The position numbers and the translations under genes are program-made. A stretch of DNA of 10,712 bases from an uncultured Ignavibacteria bacterium (GTDB lineage Bacteria; Bacteroidota; Ignavibacteria; Ignavibacteriales; Ignavibacteriaceae), in the NCBI GenBank assembly GCA_937996765.1, contig CALKUG010000064.1, positions 1 through 10,712 on the forward strand. Reading direction: 5' to 3'. Position 1 is the first letter of the stretch; every line of letters starts with the position of its first letter. Under the pieces are notes generated by a model that saw nothing but the letters and a program-made list of their open reading frames with translations, ran no database searches and was not told the origin of the DNA. Below, in pieces: positions 1 through 7,172 of the stretch.

Positions 1-978
1 ACCGACGAAGAATACCTTAATCACAAATTGCATTCCTGGGAAAGTTTTATTTCATACGCAGCATTGCCCAACGATAAGTATTTATTGAATTGGCCTATGC
101 GTGCCAACGATTTCCCCACTACAAAAGATATTTACGATGCAGTAGGTGATAGAACAAAATTTTACAAAAAAATGAAACAGCATACACTCAACTATGTACA
201 TTATATGCAAACAACGTTGGGTCACCCCGAGTGGGGGATAGCTGAGGATGAATTTCCAACCGAAGATTTTCTTCCTTTTATTCCTTACGTTCGCGAAAGT
301 CGTAGAGTAAAGGGTGTAACCCTGATGAAAGAAAACGATGTAGTGCCATACGATGGTACTAACAGACCGCGTTTTAGGGTTGATTCTGTTGCTGTAGGCG
401 ATTATTTTCTCGACCATCATCACAGTTCGATGTTCAAAGAACCGAGCGAAAGATTGATAGAAAAACTTCCTGCAAATGCTCCGTTTCAGATACCCATTGG
501 TGCACTGATTCCTGAGCAAAATGACGGATTAATTTGTGCTGAAAAAAGTATATCTGTTACGCATATTGTGAACGGATGTACGCGCTTACAACCTGTGGTT
601 ATGCTTATTGGTCAAGCCGCAGGAGTAATTGCAGCTCTTTCAGTAGAGCAAGATATTCATCCCAGAGATGTAAATTTTAGAGAGGTACAAGAGACCTTGA
701 TAGATCAAGGGTGTCAAGTATTTCCTTACAAAGATATTTATAGAAATACCGAGCTGTTTAAGCCGGTACAAAAGTTAGCATCGTTAGCTATAATCGCACA
801 CGATGCAGATTATAATTTTTCACCTGAACAAAAAGTAACCGAGAAAGAAATTCACGATTGGGTTCACTTACTACCACTAACAAAAACCATCCAAGATGCT
901 TTTATAGTGGCGTTAAAAGGCAGAACCAGAGGTGAAACTTTCAAACACCTGTACTTAGCGGTATTACACTCCTGTTAG
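1..978 (+). CDS. FAD-dependent oxidoreductase (FAD_oxidored-like), C-terminal part, 5' partial
   Basis: The reading frame is open from the first base, so the start and the N-terminal dinucleotide-binding GxGxxG region lie upstream; 325 codons remain. A TTG at 28 is not a credible start. Motifs typical of the C-terminal half of the FAD_oxidored family (PF12831; some Bacteroidota members are labelled xanthan lyase) are visible. They are YVRESRRVKG near in-window residue 100, then a DYFLDHHH stretch, then IPIGALIPEQNDGLICAEKSIS, then GCTRLQPVVMLIGQAAGVIAAL around residues 192-213, which matches the FAD-contacting GxAAG helix. The last ~70 residues look different: 'LASLAIIAHDADYNFSPEQ.VTEKE' and a later 'TRGETFKHLYLAVL' fit the pattern of S-layer-homology repeats. 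The substrate is unknown. The family assignment is firm and the specific activity is not. The gene ends in TAG; no clear terminator follows, and the frame stays open for another 45 codons to a TAA at 1114. Confidence 0.8.
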   Translation, partial: TDEEYLNHKLHSWESFISYAALPNDKYLLNWPMRANDFPTTKDIYDAVGDRTKFYKKMKQHTLNYVHYMQTTLGHPEWGIAEDEFPTEDFLPFIPYVRESRRVKGVTLMKENDVVPYDGTNRPRFRVDSVAVGDYFLDHHHSSMFKEPSERLIEKLPANAPFQIPIGALIPEQNDGLICAEKSISVTHIVNGCTRLQPVVMLIGQAAGVIAALSVEQDIHPRDVNFREVQETLIDQGCQVFPYKDIYRNTELFKPVQKLASLAIIAHDADYNFSPEQKVTEKEIHDWVHLLPLTKTIQDAFIVALKGRTRGETFKHLYLAVLHSC

Positions 979-1340
979 GGAACTAAATTCTTGCGCAAGA
1001 GTATAACCAATAGAGTTACAGATGAATGGTTCAATGCCAAAATAATCGGACAAAATTTGAGTATAAATGGTGTTAATTTTTTTACCGTGCATTGCTTAAA
1101 TTATAAATATTGTTAATTTGGAAGTATGCATTTTGGAAAAAGTTCCCAAATGTATCCAATTCAGCGATTTTTGGGCTGTTTATAGGTTTGAAAAAAGTTT
1201 CAGTGTAAAAGTCAAGGATAAATGTTAGAATTTGCAGGTAGCTCTGTGAGTGGTAATGTTATTTTTCCGGATACATTGATGGTTTCAACAAAACGTATTA
1301 ATCATAAATCTTAATTCAATTAAAAAAAGGAAAACTTCAC
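979..1340. other. AT-rich intergenic region upstream of the Ton operon
   Basis: These 362 bases hold no convincing gene. They separate the oxidoreductase from the Ton operon, so the operon promoter should be here, but no clean sigma-70 pair can be assigned. A perfect match to the Bacteroides-type -7 element TAnnTTTG occurs at 1183-1190 (TAGGTTTG). The nearest upstream TTTG is only about 9 bases away, far short of the usual ~19-21, so this is not called a promoter. A 12-bp perfect palindrome lies just after the upstream stop (989-1000). No U-tract terminator is visible for the upstream gene. Confidence 0.6.
989..1000. repeat. 12-bp perfect palindrome TCTTGCGCAAGA
   Basis: TCTTGCGCAAGA equals its own reverse complement and starts ten bases after the stop of the upstream oxidoreductase, in otherwise AT-rich DNA. 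With no loop and no T-run it is a poor terminator; a dimeric regulator site is possible. No second copy was noticed elsewhere in the gap, so the functional reading is weak. Confidence 0.35.
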
Positions 1341-2147
1341 ATGGCATCTAAGTCGACACTTAAAGCGTTTATGTCTGGTTTTGCAGCTGTTGCTATTCCT
1401 GTAATTTTCATCGTATCAGTTGCAATATACTATTTTGTTTTAGGTAACCCTGCAAATTTTGAAGGTGGAAATACTAACAACCATCCGCTACCGGGCAACT
1501 ACCTTGGTATCGTTTTTAAAGGTGGTATAATCGTACCTGTACTTATTTCATTATTCTTGATCGTAATTGTATTCACAATAGAACGTTTTATTACCATTCG
1601 TTTAGCACGCGGTAAATCAAACGTTGCAAATTTTATCTTAAAAGTTCACAGCAACATTGCAAGCAATTCAATTGATAATGCTATTGCTGAGTGCGACAAA
1701 CAAAAAGGTTCAGTAGCTAACGTTGTTAGAGCCGGTCTTCTTAAATACAGAGAAATGAGAGATGCTCAAGAGCTCGATCGTGATCAAAAAGTTGCAGCTA
1801 TCAAACAAGAAATTGAAGAAGCTACATCACTTGAATTACCTTTACTCGAACAGAACTTAGTTATTATTGCTACTTTAGCATCCATCGCTACCCTTATGGG
1901 TCTGTTTGGAACAGTACTTGGAATGATTAAAGCGTTCGCGGCTCTTGCAACAGCAGGCGCTCCGGATGCATCAGCTCTTGCAAACGGTATCTCTGAAGCT
2001 CTTGTAAATACAGCTCTTGGTATCGGTACATCAGCATTAGCTATCATATTTTATAACTATTTCACAACCAAAATCGACAAAATGACTTACAGCATCGACG
2101 AAGCCGGTGTTGCATTAGTTCAGAACTTCTTAGCAAAACATAAATAA
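1341..2147 (+). CDS. exbB: ExbB/TolQ/MotA-family proton channel protein
   Basis: This is the inner-membrane motor subunit that, with ExbD, converts proton motive force into work for TonB. The 268-residue protein has four hydrophobic segments, at about residues 12-34, 61-82, 172-200 and 216-241. The last two carry the family's conserved core, MGLFGTVLGMIKAF (186-199) and GISEALVNTALGIGTSALAI (216-235), which line the channel in ExbB/TolQ. A charged cytoplasmic stretch (about 85-165) lies between helices 2 and 3. E. coli ExbB has three helices; the extra N-terminal helix here is common in Bacteroidota-type homologues. ATG 1341 is preceded by AAGGA at 1327-1331 with nine bases of spacing. It is the first gene of the operon, 21 bases ahead of the first exbD. 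TolQ is the alternative name, but the adjoining tonB favours an ExbB role. Confidence 0.93.
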   Translation: MASKSTLKAFMSGFAAVAIPVIFIVSVAIYYFVLGNPANFEGGNTNNHPLPGNYLGIVFKGGIIVPVLISLFLIVIVFTIERFITIRLARGKSNVANFILKVHSNIASNSIDNAIAECDKQKGSVANVVRAGLLKYREMRDAQELDRDQKVAAIKQEIEEATSLELPLLEQNLVIIATLASIATLMGLFGTVLGMIKAFAALATAGAPDASALANGISEALVNTALGIGTSALAIIFYNYFTTKIDKMTYSIDEAGVALVQNFLAKHK

Positions 2148-2168
2148 TCGGATTAGGAGATTTAACTA

Positions 2169-2807
2169 ATGCCTAAAGTAAAATTACCGCGCAAAAGCAC
2201 GACCATTGATATGACGGCGATGTGCGACGTGGCATTCCTGCTTCTAACGTTCTTCATGTTGACGACTAAGTTCAAAACAGATGATACGGTTGTAGTTGAT
2301 ACACCATCATCAATCTCTGAAATTAAGTTGCCTGATTCTGATATTATGGCAATAACCATCGAGAAAAAAGACACTGTTGATAAAGTGTATTTTGGTATCG
2401 ATGGTCAGTTCAAAAGAGCTGCATTACTTAAGAAGATTGGTGAACGTTTTGGCATTCCTTTTTCTGAAGATGAAGTGTATAGATTTTCACTTATCTCCAG
2501 TTGGGGAGTTCCTCTAAAAGATCTCAAAGCATATATAAATATGTCCGAGGCACAACGCACTAAATACAATCAGGAAGAAAAAGTAGGTATTCCGATTGCT
2601 GCGTTAGAGGAAGGTAAAACCCTTGAAAGCGAATTGAGTTTCTGGATTCTTTATGGTCGTTTGACCAATCCCGGACTTAGAATTGCAATCAAAGGTGATA
2701 ACCAAGCCAAGTACACAACTATTAAAAGGATAATGGATACGTTGCAATTTCGCAAGGTTAACAAATTCAATTTAGTAACTGATTTAGAAGCCAAACCAAG
2801 GAGTTAG
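2169..2807 (+). CDS. exbD: ExbD/TolR-family biopolymer transport protein (first of two, long form)
   Basis: This is a stator subunit of the Ton motor, with one N-terminal transmembrane helix (about residues 18-33) and a periplasmic domain. The signature DMTAMCDVAFLLLTFFMLTT is clear. Asp20 in the helix corresponds to the proton-carrying Asp of ExbD/TolR (Asp25 in E. coli ExbD). At 212 residues it is much longer than E. coli ExbD (141). The extra length is a stretch at roughly residues 85-165 that separates the first beta part (IMAITIEKKD) from the closing segment (LRIAIKGDNQAKYTTIKRIMDTL, about 176-198) typical of the domain's end. Start ATG 2169 is supported by GGAG at 2156-2159. The stop overlaps the ribosome binding region of the second exbD, indicating coupled expression. 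Confidence 0.9.
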   Translation: MPKVKLPRKSTTIDMTAMCDVAFLLLTFFMLTTKFKTDDTVVVDTPSSISEIKLPDSDIMAITIEKKDTVDKVYFGIDGQFKRAALLKKIGERFGIPFSEDEVYRFSLISSWGVPLKDLKAYINMSEAQRTKYNQEEKVGIPIAALEEGKTLESELSFWILYGRLTNPGLRIAIKGDNQAKYTTIKRIMDTLQFRKVNKFNLVTDLEAKPRS

Positions 2808-2813
2808 GACAAA

Positions 2814-3356
2814 ATGGCAGAACTGGATACCTCTCAAAAGGGTGGCCATGGAAAAAAGGGCGGTAAACGCTCTAAAAAGATGTCCACCCGTGTCGATTTG
2901 ACCCCCATGGTTGACTTGGGATTTTTGTTGGTTACATTTTTTATGTTAACTACAACGTTTAGCAAACCCCAGACCATGGAAATTAATATGCCTGTAAAAG
3001 ACGAGGCAGCTCCTGAAGAAGGAATGGCTGTTAAGTCATCTAAGGCACTAACAATTCTTATGGATAAAGATAACGTCTTGTATTATTACAAGGGTATCGA
3101 AGATCCTATTCTTGAGAAATCGGAATATTATGAGAAGAATCAGTCTGAAAACATTCGCAAAATTCTGTTATCAGAACATGCTCGTGTAGATGATTTGATG
3201 GTCCTCATCAAAGCTACTGAAGGCGCAACGTATAAAAATGTTGTTGATATACTCGACGAAATGAACATTGTTGGTATAACCCGATATGCTTTGGTTGAAA
3301 TTACTGATTTCGATAAAGATATTATCACAAAACAAGGCGAAGGAAAGGCAGGATAA
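2814..3356 (+). CDS. exbD: ExbD/TolR-family biopolymer transport protein (second copy)
   Basis: This is the second stator-type subunit, 180 residues. A Gly/Lys-rich basic cytoplasmic leader (residues 8-22) precedes the membrane helix. The signature RVDLTPMVDLGFLLVTFFMLTT holds the conserved Asp34 in the helix. The periplasmic part includes ALTILMDKDNVLYY (about 83-96) and the closing IKATEGATYKNVVDILDEM (about 137-155), as in other ExbDs. It clearly belongs to the same family as the preceding gene but is diverged from it in sequence and length, so the pair is not a recent duplication. AAGGAG at 2798-2803 lies inside the 3' end of the first exbD, ten bases before ATG 2814. tonB follows after four bases. 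Paired, unequal exbD genes are common in Bacteroidota Ton clusters and the two may form a heteromer. Confidence 0.92.
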   Translation: MAELDTSQKGGHGKKGGKRSKKMSTRVDLTPMVDLGFLLVTFFMLTTTFSKPQTMEINMPVKDEAAPEEGMAVKSSKALTILMDKDNVLYYYKGIEDPILEKSEYYEKNQSENIRKILLSEHARVDDLMVLIKATEGATYKNVVDILDEMNIVGITRYALVEITDFDKDIITKQGEGKAG

Positions 3357-3360
3357 TACT

Positions 3361-4173
3361 ATGCAAGATTCATTGTCTCCTGCTCTGAATGAGCTGATAT
3401 TCTCGAACAAAAACAAAGGTTATGGCGCCTATCTGCTTCGTACTATGTACAACAAGCATTTAAGTATTGCCATAGTCATTGGTACAATTGCTTTCACATT
3501 AGCGGTTGCATCACCCATCATTTATGCTGCACTTAAACCTAAAGAGGATATTAAGAAACAGCAAACAATGGTGATTGATTATACGCTACTTGCTGAACCC
3601 CCGTCAATTGATAAAAAACAGGAAGTTGTACAAGTGGATGCTCCTCCCCCGTTGAAGAGCACCATTAAATTCTTACCTCCTATTATCAAACCTGATGATC
3701 AGGTACAGGAAGAAGAAATACCTACGCAAGAACAGCTTCAGGAAGTTGAAGCCGGATCTGAAACCCGTGAAGGTCAAGCCGGTGGTGTAGATTACTCCCT
3801 TATGGAAGTAAACGAGCCAACAGCTGAAATCGTTAAGGAACCAGAGCCGGTGAGAGAAGAAGTGTTTACGTACGTTGAAGAAATGCCTTCATTCCCTGGT
3901 GGAAACGAAGCATTAATGACCTTCCTCGTGCAAAACATTCAGTATCCTGAAATTGCTAAACGCGCAGGTGTTGAAGGCAGAGTGTTCGTTTCTGTTGTTG
4001 TTAAAAGCAACGGACAGATTGGTGAAGCACAAGTAGTAAAAGGTATAGGTGCCGGTTGCGACGAGGAAGCACTCCGCGTTGTGAAAATGATGCCTAAATG
4101 GGCTCCCGGTAAACAAAACGGTAACTCTGTTACAGTTCGTGTTTCTATCCCGATACTCTTTAAGCTTAACTAA
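3361..4173 (+). CDS. tonB: TonB-family energy transducer
   Basis: TonB links the ExbBD motor in the inner membrane to outer-membrane receptors. ATG 3361 (270 residues) is chosen because it begins with the typical leader MQDSLSPALNELIFSNKNKG and has AGG at 3350-3352. A longer frame from 3286 would only overlap exbD. The layout is a ~32-residue cytoplasmic leader ending in NKGYGAYLLRTMYNKH, one membrane helix (about 34-57), a Pro/Glu-rich periplasmic linker (about 75-175), and a TonB C-terminal domain from about 178 to 270. The domain shows FPGGNEALMTFL, NIQYPEIAKRAGVEGRV, SNGQIGEAQVVKGIG and the closing VRVSIPILFKL. The long leader before the helix is a Bacteroidota-type feature absent from E. 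coli TonB. No TonB-dependent receptor lies in this window, so the cargo cannot be told. Confidence 0.93.
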   Translation: MQDSLSPALNELIFSNKNKGYGAYLLRTMYNKHLSIAIVIGTIAFTLAVASPIIYAALKPKEDIKKQQTMVIDYTLLAEPPSIDKKQEVVQVDAPPPLKSTIKFLPPIIKPDDQVQEEEIPTQEQLQEVEAGSETREGQAGGVDYSLMEVNEPTAEIVKEPEPVREEVFTYVEEMPSFPGGNEALMTFLVQNIQYPEIAKRAGVEGRVFVSVVVKSNGQIGEAQVVKGIGAGCDEEALRVVKMMPKWAPGKQNGNSVTVRVSIPILFKLN

Positions 4174-4194
4174 GAGCAACGGATAATTTGTTAA

Positions 4195-4446
4195 ATGCTT
4201 CAGAAAGTAATGATTATATTTACCGCGAGTATGACACTCGTTTATCTTGCGGTCGGTATAATCATTCTTTCGGGAGTATTACCTTTCGAAATTCTACAAA
4301 CCCAACCCCAACTCAAATACCTTTTTGGAACTATCGTCGTTTTGTATAGTATATACCGTATAGCTTTATCTTTTAAAAAGATTAAGGAATACAGAGATGA
4401 TCAGAAAGGTTATAATACTGATGAAACAGATGAAGACAAAATTTAA
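4195..4446 (+). CDS. small two-helix membrane protein of the Ton operon, unknown function
   Basis: This 83-residue protein has two hydrophobic segments, at about residues 5-28 (VMIIFTASMTLVYLAVGIII) and 42-60 (YLFGTIVVLYSIYRIALSF). A basic stretch (FKKIKEYRDDQK) and a very acidic tail (DETDEDKI) follow. The charge pattern suggests a hairpin with the C-terminus in the cytoplasm. It sits 21 bases after tonB, and its last 50 bases overlap the next gene, which argues that it is translated and coupled. The start is the weakest point: only GGAT at 4181-4184 precedes ATG 4195, and ATG 4210 is an alternative. I do not recognise a named family. A small membrane protein at this place is often seen in Bacteroidota Ton clusters, so a role in or near the Ton complex is inferred. 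Confidence 0.72.
   Translation: MLQKVMIIFTASMTLVYLAVGIIILSGVLPFEILQTQPQLKYLFGTIVVLYSIYRIALSFKKIKEYRDDQKGYNTDETDEDKI
4384..4388 (+). promoter_or_regulatory. ribosome binding site for the PstS-like gene
   Basis: AAGGA sits eight bases before ATG 4397, inside the 3' end of the preceding gene. It is better placed than the AAGG (4406-4409) that could serve ATG 4421, eleven bases downstream of it. No such motif serves ATG 4430. It therefore supports the longest start, although the signal peptide would look more standard from 4421 or 4430. Confidence 0.45.
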
Positions 4447-5401
4447 TTTTCCGCTCATTATTTCAGCATTAGCTCTTTTAAGTATATTTGGGCTCAGTGC
4501 TTGTAATCAGGACCCCAATAAAAAGGAAGAACTCGATGGAGCCACTTTTGGTGAGATAACAATTGCCATAGATGCTACATATAAACCCATTTTTGATTCG
4601 ATGGTAGAAGCGTTTGAAGCAACTTACAAACGTGCCAAAATTAATGTTATTTATACTTCTGAGCTCGAAGCAGTAAATCTTGTTTTGCAAGATAGTGCCC
4701 GTGTAGCAGTTGTTGCTCGTGAATTTACAGATAACGAGAAAAAAGTAATTGAAAAATCTAAGATTATGCCTCGTACCGAAAAAGTAGCTATTGATGCAAT
4801 TGCAATTATTGTGAATAACAATAATAAATTAATGCAGCTTTCAGAAGAGGAAATAAAAGGAATTTTAACAGGTAAGTTTACTAAATGGAGTGATATTCGC
4901 CCCGAAGGCAGTAATCTTCCAATAAATGTAGTATTCGAATCAAATGCATCCGGTATAGCTGAGTACTTCAAAACATTGTATTCTATAGATCTTAGTCAAG
5001 CCAAAAACTTTTCGGGCGCTAAAGATAATTTTGATGCGATTAACGCAGTAAAAAATAGTCCTTCCACAATTGCATTTTTAAGCAGTGGGTGGGTAAAAAA
5101 TACTAAAGACTCAACAAACACAAGTTTTATTGGTGAGGTAACAGTAGTTTCTGTAGCAAAAGAGGGCTCGGCAGAGTTTGTTCCTCCACTTCAGGCATAC
5201 ATTCACACCAAAACATATCCATACACTCGCGGCGTTTACATGCTTCGCAAAGAAGCGCGCATGGGTTTAGGAACAGGGTTTACAAAATACGTTGCTACCG
5301 AAAAAGGTCAGCGTATTTTTCTCAAGGCCGGACTATTGCCTTCTACCATGCCTATCAGGGTGGTGGAGTTGCATAGTAAGCCAATAAATTTAACACAATA
5401 A
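4397..5401 (+). CDS. PstS-like periplasmic substrate-binding lipoprotein
   Basis: This is a PBP-like (PstS superfamily) solute-binding protein of 334 residues. A signal peptide ends at a lipobox GLSAC with Cys36. Starting at 4421 or 4430 would shorten the n-region without changing the lipobox. Family features are the opening GEITIAIDATYKPIFDSMVE, the VAVVAREFTDNEK segment, MQLSEEEIKGILTGKFTKWSDI (PstS-type 'KIFTGKITNWKD' region, about 146-167), and the final ATEKGQRIFLKAGLLPS (about 300-316). Where phosphate-binding PstS has an R..DGSGT-type loop, this protein has FESNASGIAEYF (180-191), lacking the Arg, Asp and Thr. No pstC, pstA, pstB or phoU is nearby; the gene lies between Ton genes and a TPR gene. 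It is therefore more likely a structural or sensing part of the Ton system than a phosphate importer. The assignment to the fold is good and the ligand is unknown. Confidence 0.85.
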   Translation: MIRKVIILMKQMKTKFNFPLIISALALLSIFGLSACNQDPNKKEELDGATFGEITIAIDATYKPIFDSMVEAFEATYKRAKINVIYTSELEAVNLVLQDSARVAVVAREFTDNEKKVIEKSKIMPRTEKVAIDAIAIIVNNNNKLMQLSEEEIKGILTGKFTKWSDIRPEGSNLPINVVFESNASGIAEYFKTLYSIDLSQAKNFSGAKDNFDAINAVKNSPSTIAFLSSGWVKNTKDSTNTSFIGEVTVVSVAKEGSAEFVPPLQAYIHTKTYPYTRGVYMLRKEARMGLGTGFTKYVATEKGQRIFLKAGLLPSTMPIRVVELHSKPINLTQ

Positions 5402-5427
5402 TAATGAATTAATTCCCCGGGACTATT

Positions 5428-7047
5428 ATGCATTTACGTTCATTGGCCAAAATGGCACCGTTGGTAACATTGCTTCTTGTAATGGTTTTTTCTGTTTCAA
5501 GTTCTTTGTTTGCTCAAGGTCTTCCTAAAGATGACCCCAGAGTTATAAAACTCCAAAATGAAAAATACAATACTATCGTGGCAGAAATCACTGCTCCTGC
5601 CGATGCTATTGATTACTACGTTTTGGGCAGAGCTCATCTTGCTTTAAAGAATACCGCCAAAGCTTCCGAAGTTATTAACGCAGGAATTGCGGCGTTTGCT
5701 ACTTTCGAGATGCTCAATTATCTTAAAATGGAGTATTTACTTGCAACAGGCGATACCACAAAAGTAAGAACCGAAATTCTTTATTTGATGGATGAGTATT
5801 CGAAAGAAAAAGTTAAGATAGCTACTTTGGCTGGCAATGCATTTGTAAACGCAGGTTTTGCAAAATGGGATTTCATGAAAGAAATGATTGATGAAGCCCT
5901 TAAAGCAAAAAATGCAGATAAAAGTGACGAGTTGAAAGCCTTGCTTGGCGACTATTATTTGGCAAACAATAAAGGTAGTGATGCTACACGCATGTACAAC
6001 GATGCTAAAGCCCTTAATGAGAAAAATATGCGTGCTTTACTTGGTTATGCAGATATCTATACTAAAGTTAAAAACGAAGTAGCCATCGAAGCTTACGAAG
6101 CAGCAATTGCAACCGATACCATGTATGCACCTGCCTACAGAATATTTTCTGAATTTTTGCGCAGAGAACAGATTATTGGAATGGCTTTATTGCAATACGA
6201 AAAGTACCTTGCTCTTTCCGAAAAAACTCAAGACAAACTTCGCAACTATACTTCAATGCTCTTCCTCGCAAAACGATACGAAGATTGTATAGCAGCTTCA
6301 CGAGAAGGTTTAGTCTTTGATGCTAAAAACAGTGAGTTTGTTCAACGTATTGCTTACAGTTACTATTCGTTAAACAAATTTGAAGAAGCTGATAAATACT
6401 TTACAGAGTATTTTGCACTCACTTCTCCTGAACAATACTTAACCATTGACCATGAATACTATGGTAAAGCTTTGGTTAAGCAGAAAAAAGATCCAGAAGC
6501 TGCAGTTCAGTTTATTAAAGCAATGGAAAAAGATACCTCCAGAGCCGACTTATTAACCGATTTAGCAGGTACATACTATCGTCAGAAATCCTACAAACTT
6601 GCACATCAGACGTTTAATCAAAAGATTTCTCGTGGTGTAACAATGTCGGTGAATGAGTACTATTTCTTAGGTATGGCTTATTTCTTCGATTCATTATATA
6701 CCGACGCAATTGGTGCTTACGGAAAAGTAATTGAAGGTAATCCTACTTTTATTCCTGCTTACCTTTTCAGCGCTCGTGCCGAAGCAAATATGGATCCTGA
6801 ATCGGCTTTAGGCAAAGCACGTCCTTTTTACGAAAAAGTAATTGAGCTGGCTTTAACTGATGCCGAAAAAAATAAAGGTGCGTTAATTGAATCGTACAAT
6901 TATTTAGGATATTTTTACTATCTCCAATTTGAGGCAGATAATAAAAATGCCGATGCACAAACAAAAGCAAAGAATTATTACAACGAGTTGTTAAAACTCG
7001 ACCCCAATTACGAAAACGCAAAAATTGCGTTAAAAGCATTAAACTAA
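5428..7047 (+). CDS. exported tetratricopeptide-repeat protein
   Basis: This 539-residue protein has a signal peptide whose hydrophobic core spans about residues 10-28 and ends in SLFAQG, with probable cleavage after Ala29. The mature part is almost wholly helical repeats of TPR type. Recognisable units lie near residues 60-92, 170-200, 202-232, 236-268, 272-300, 304-333, 343-370, 376-404, 409-440, 443-477 and 489-530. Clear examples are IAYSYYSLNKFEEADKYF, YYFLGMAYFFDSLYTDAIGA and YNELLKLDPNYENAKIALKA. TPR arrays are protein-binding scaffolds, so it probably assembles with the neighbouring periplasmic components of the Ton operon; that is inference. It starts 26 bases after the PstS-like gene with only a weak GGGA (5419-5422) before ATG 5428. 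It is the last gene before a strong terminator. Confidence 0.88.
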   Translation: MHLRSLAKMAPLVTLLLVMVFSVSSSLFAQGLPKDDPRVIKLQNEKYNTIVAEITAPADAIDYYVLGRAHLALKNTAKASEVINAGIAAFATFEMLNYLKMEYLLATGDTTKVRTEILYLMDEYSKEKVKIATLAGNAFVNAGFAKWDFMKEMIDEALKAKNADKSDELKALLGDYYLANNKGSDATRMYNDAKALNEKNMRALLGYADIYTKVKNEVAIEAYEAAIATDTMYAPAYRIFSEFLRREQIIGMALLQYEKYLALSEKTQDKLRNYTSMLFLAKRYEDCIAASREGLVFDAKNSEFVQRIAYSYYSLNKFEEADKYFTEYFALTSPEQYLTIDHEYYGKALVKQKKDPEAAVQFIKAMEKDTSRADLLTDLAGTYYRQKSYKLAHQTFNQKISRGVTMSVNEYYFLGMAYFFDSLYTDAIGAYGKVIEGNPTFIPAYLFSARAEANMDPESALGKARPFYEKVIELALTDAEKNKGALIESYNYLGYFYYLQFEADNKNADAQTKAKNYYNELLKLDPNYENAKIALKALN

Positions 7048-7059
7048 GCTTTTACTCTC

Positions 7060-7095
7060 AAAAACCCCTTCTCCTAAAACGAGAAGGGGTTTTTT
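7060..7095 (+). terminator. intrinsic terminator of the Ton operon
   Basis: A perfect 13-bp stem, AAAACCCCTTCTC (7061-7073) with GAGAAGGGGTTTT (7081-7093), encloses a seven-base loop CTAAAAC and runs into a T-tract to 7095. One more A:T pair extends the stem outward. It lies 13 bases after the TPR stop and marks the end of the exbB-to-TPR operon. Confidence 0.93.
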
Positions 7096-7172
7096 GTTTT
7101 AAATTGATTGTTTTCTGCGTTGGTAAATAGGGGAATATTTGTGATTTTTAAGTAGTTAAAAAAATAAGTTTT

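Noticed and set aside
82..519. Reverse-strand open frame of 145 codons inside the oxidoreductase
   Set aside because: It lies opposite a clearly conserved gene and its product is low-complexity and motif-free. Other open frames opposite or inside exbB, exbD, tonB, the PstS-like, DUF1015, serC and alaS genes were dismissed for the same reason.
979..1116. The oxidoreductase frame stays open for 45 codons after the TAG stop, hinting at readthrough or a broken longer gene
   Set aside because: The extra peptide shows no recognisable motif, the protein already ends just after a plausible TRGE-type repeat, and 45 open codons can occur by chance. TAG is also used as a stop by the first exbD.
1145..1175. 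Inverted repeat CCCAAA / TTTGGG in the gap before exbB
   Set aside because: Only six pairs with a 19-base loop and no T-tract; expected by chance in this composition.
1183..1190. TAGGTTTG, a perfect match to the Bacteroides -7 promoter element
   Set aside because: The nearest upstream TTTG is about 9 bases away instead of ~19-21, so the pair does not fit the known promoter form.
3286..3360. Upstream extension of tonB by 25 codons
   Set aside because: It would overlap exbD and lacks a proper start site; the conserved leader begins at ATG 3361.
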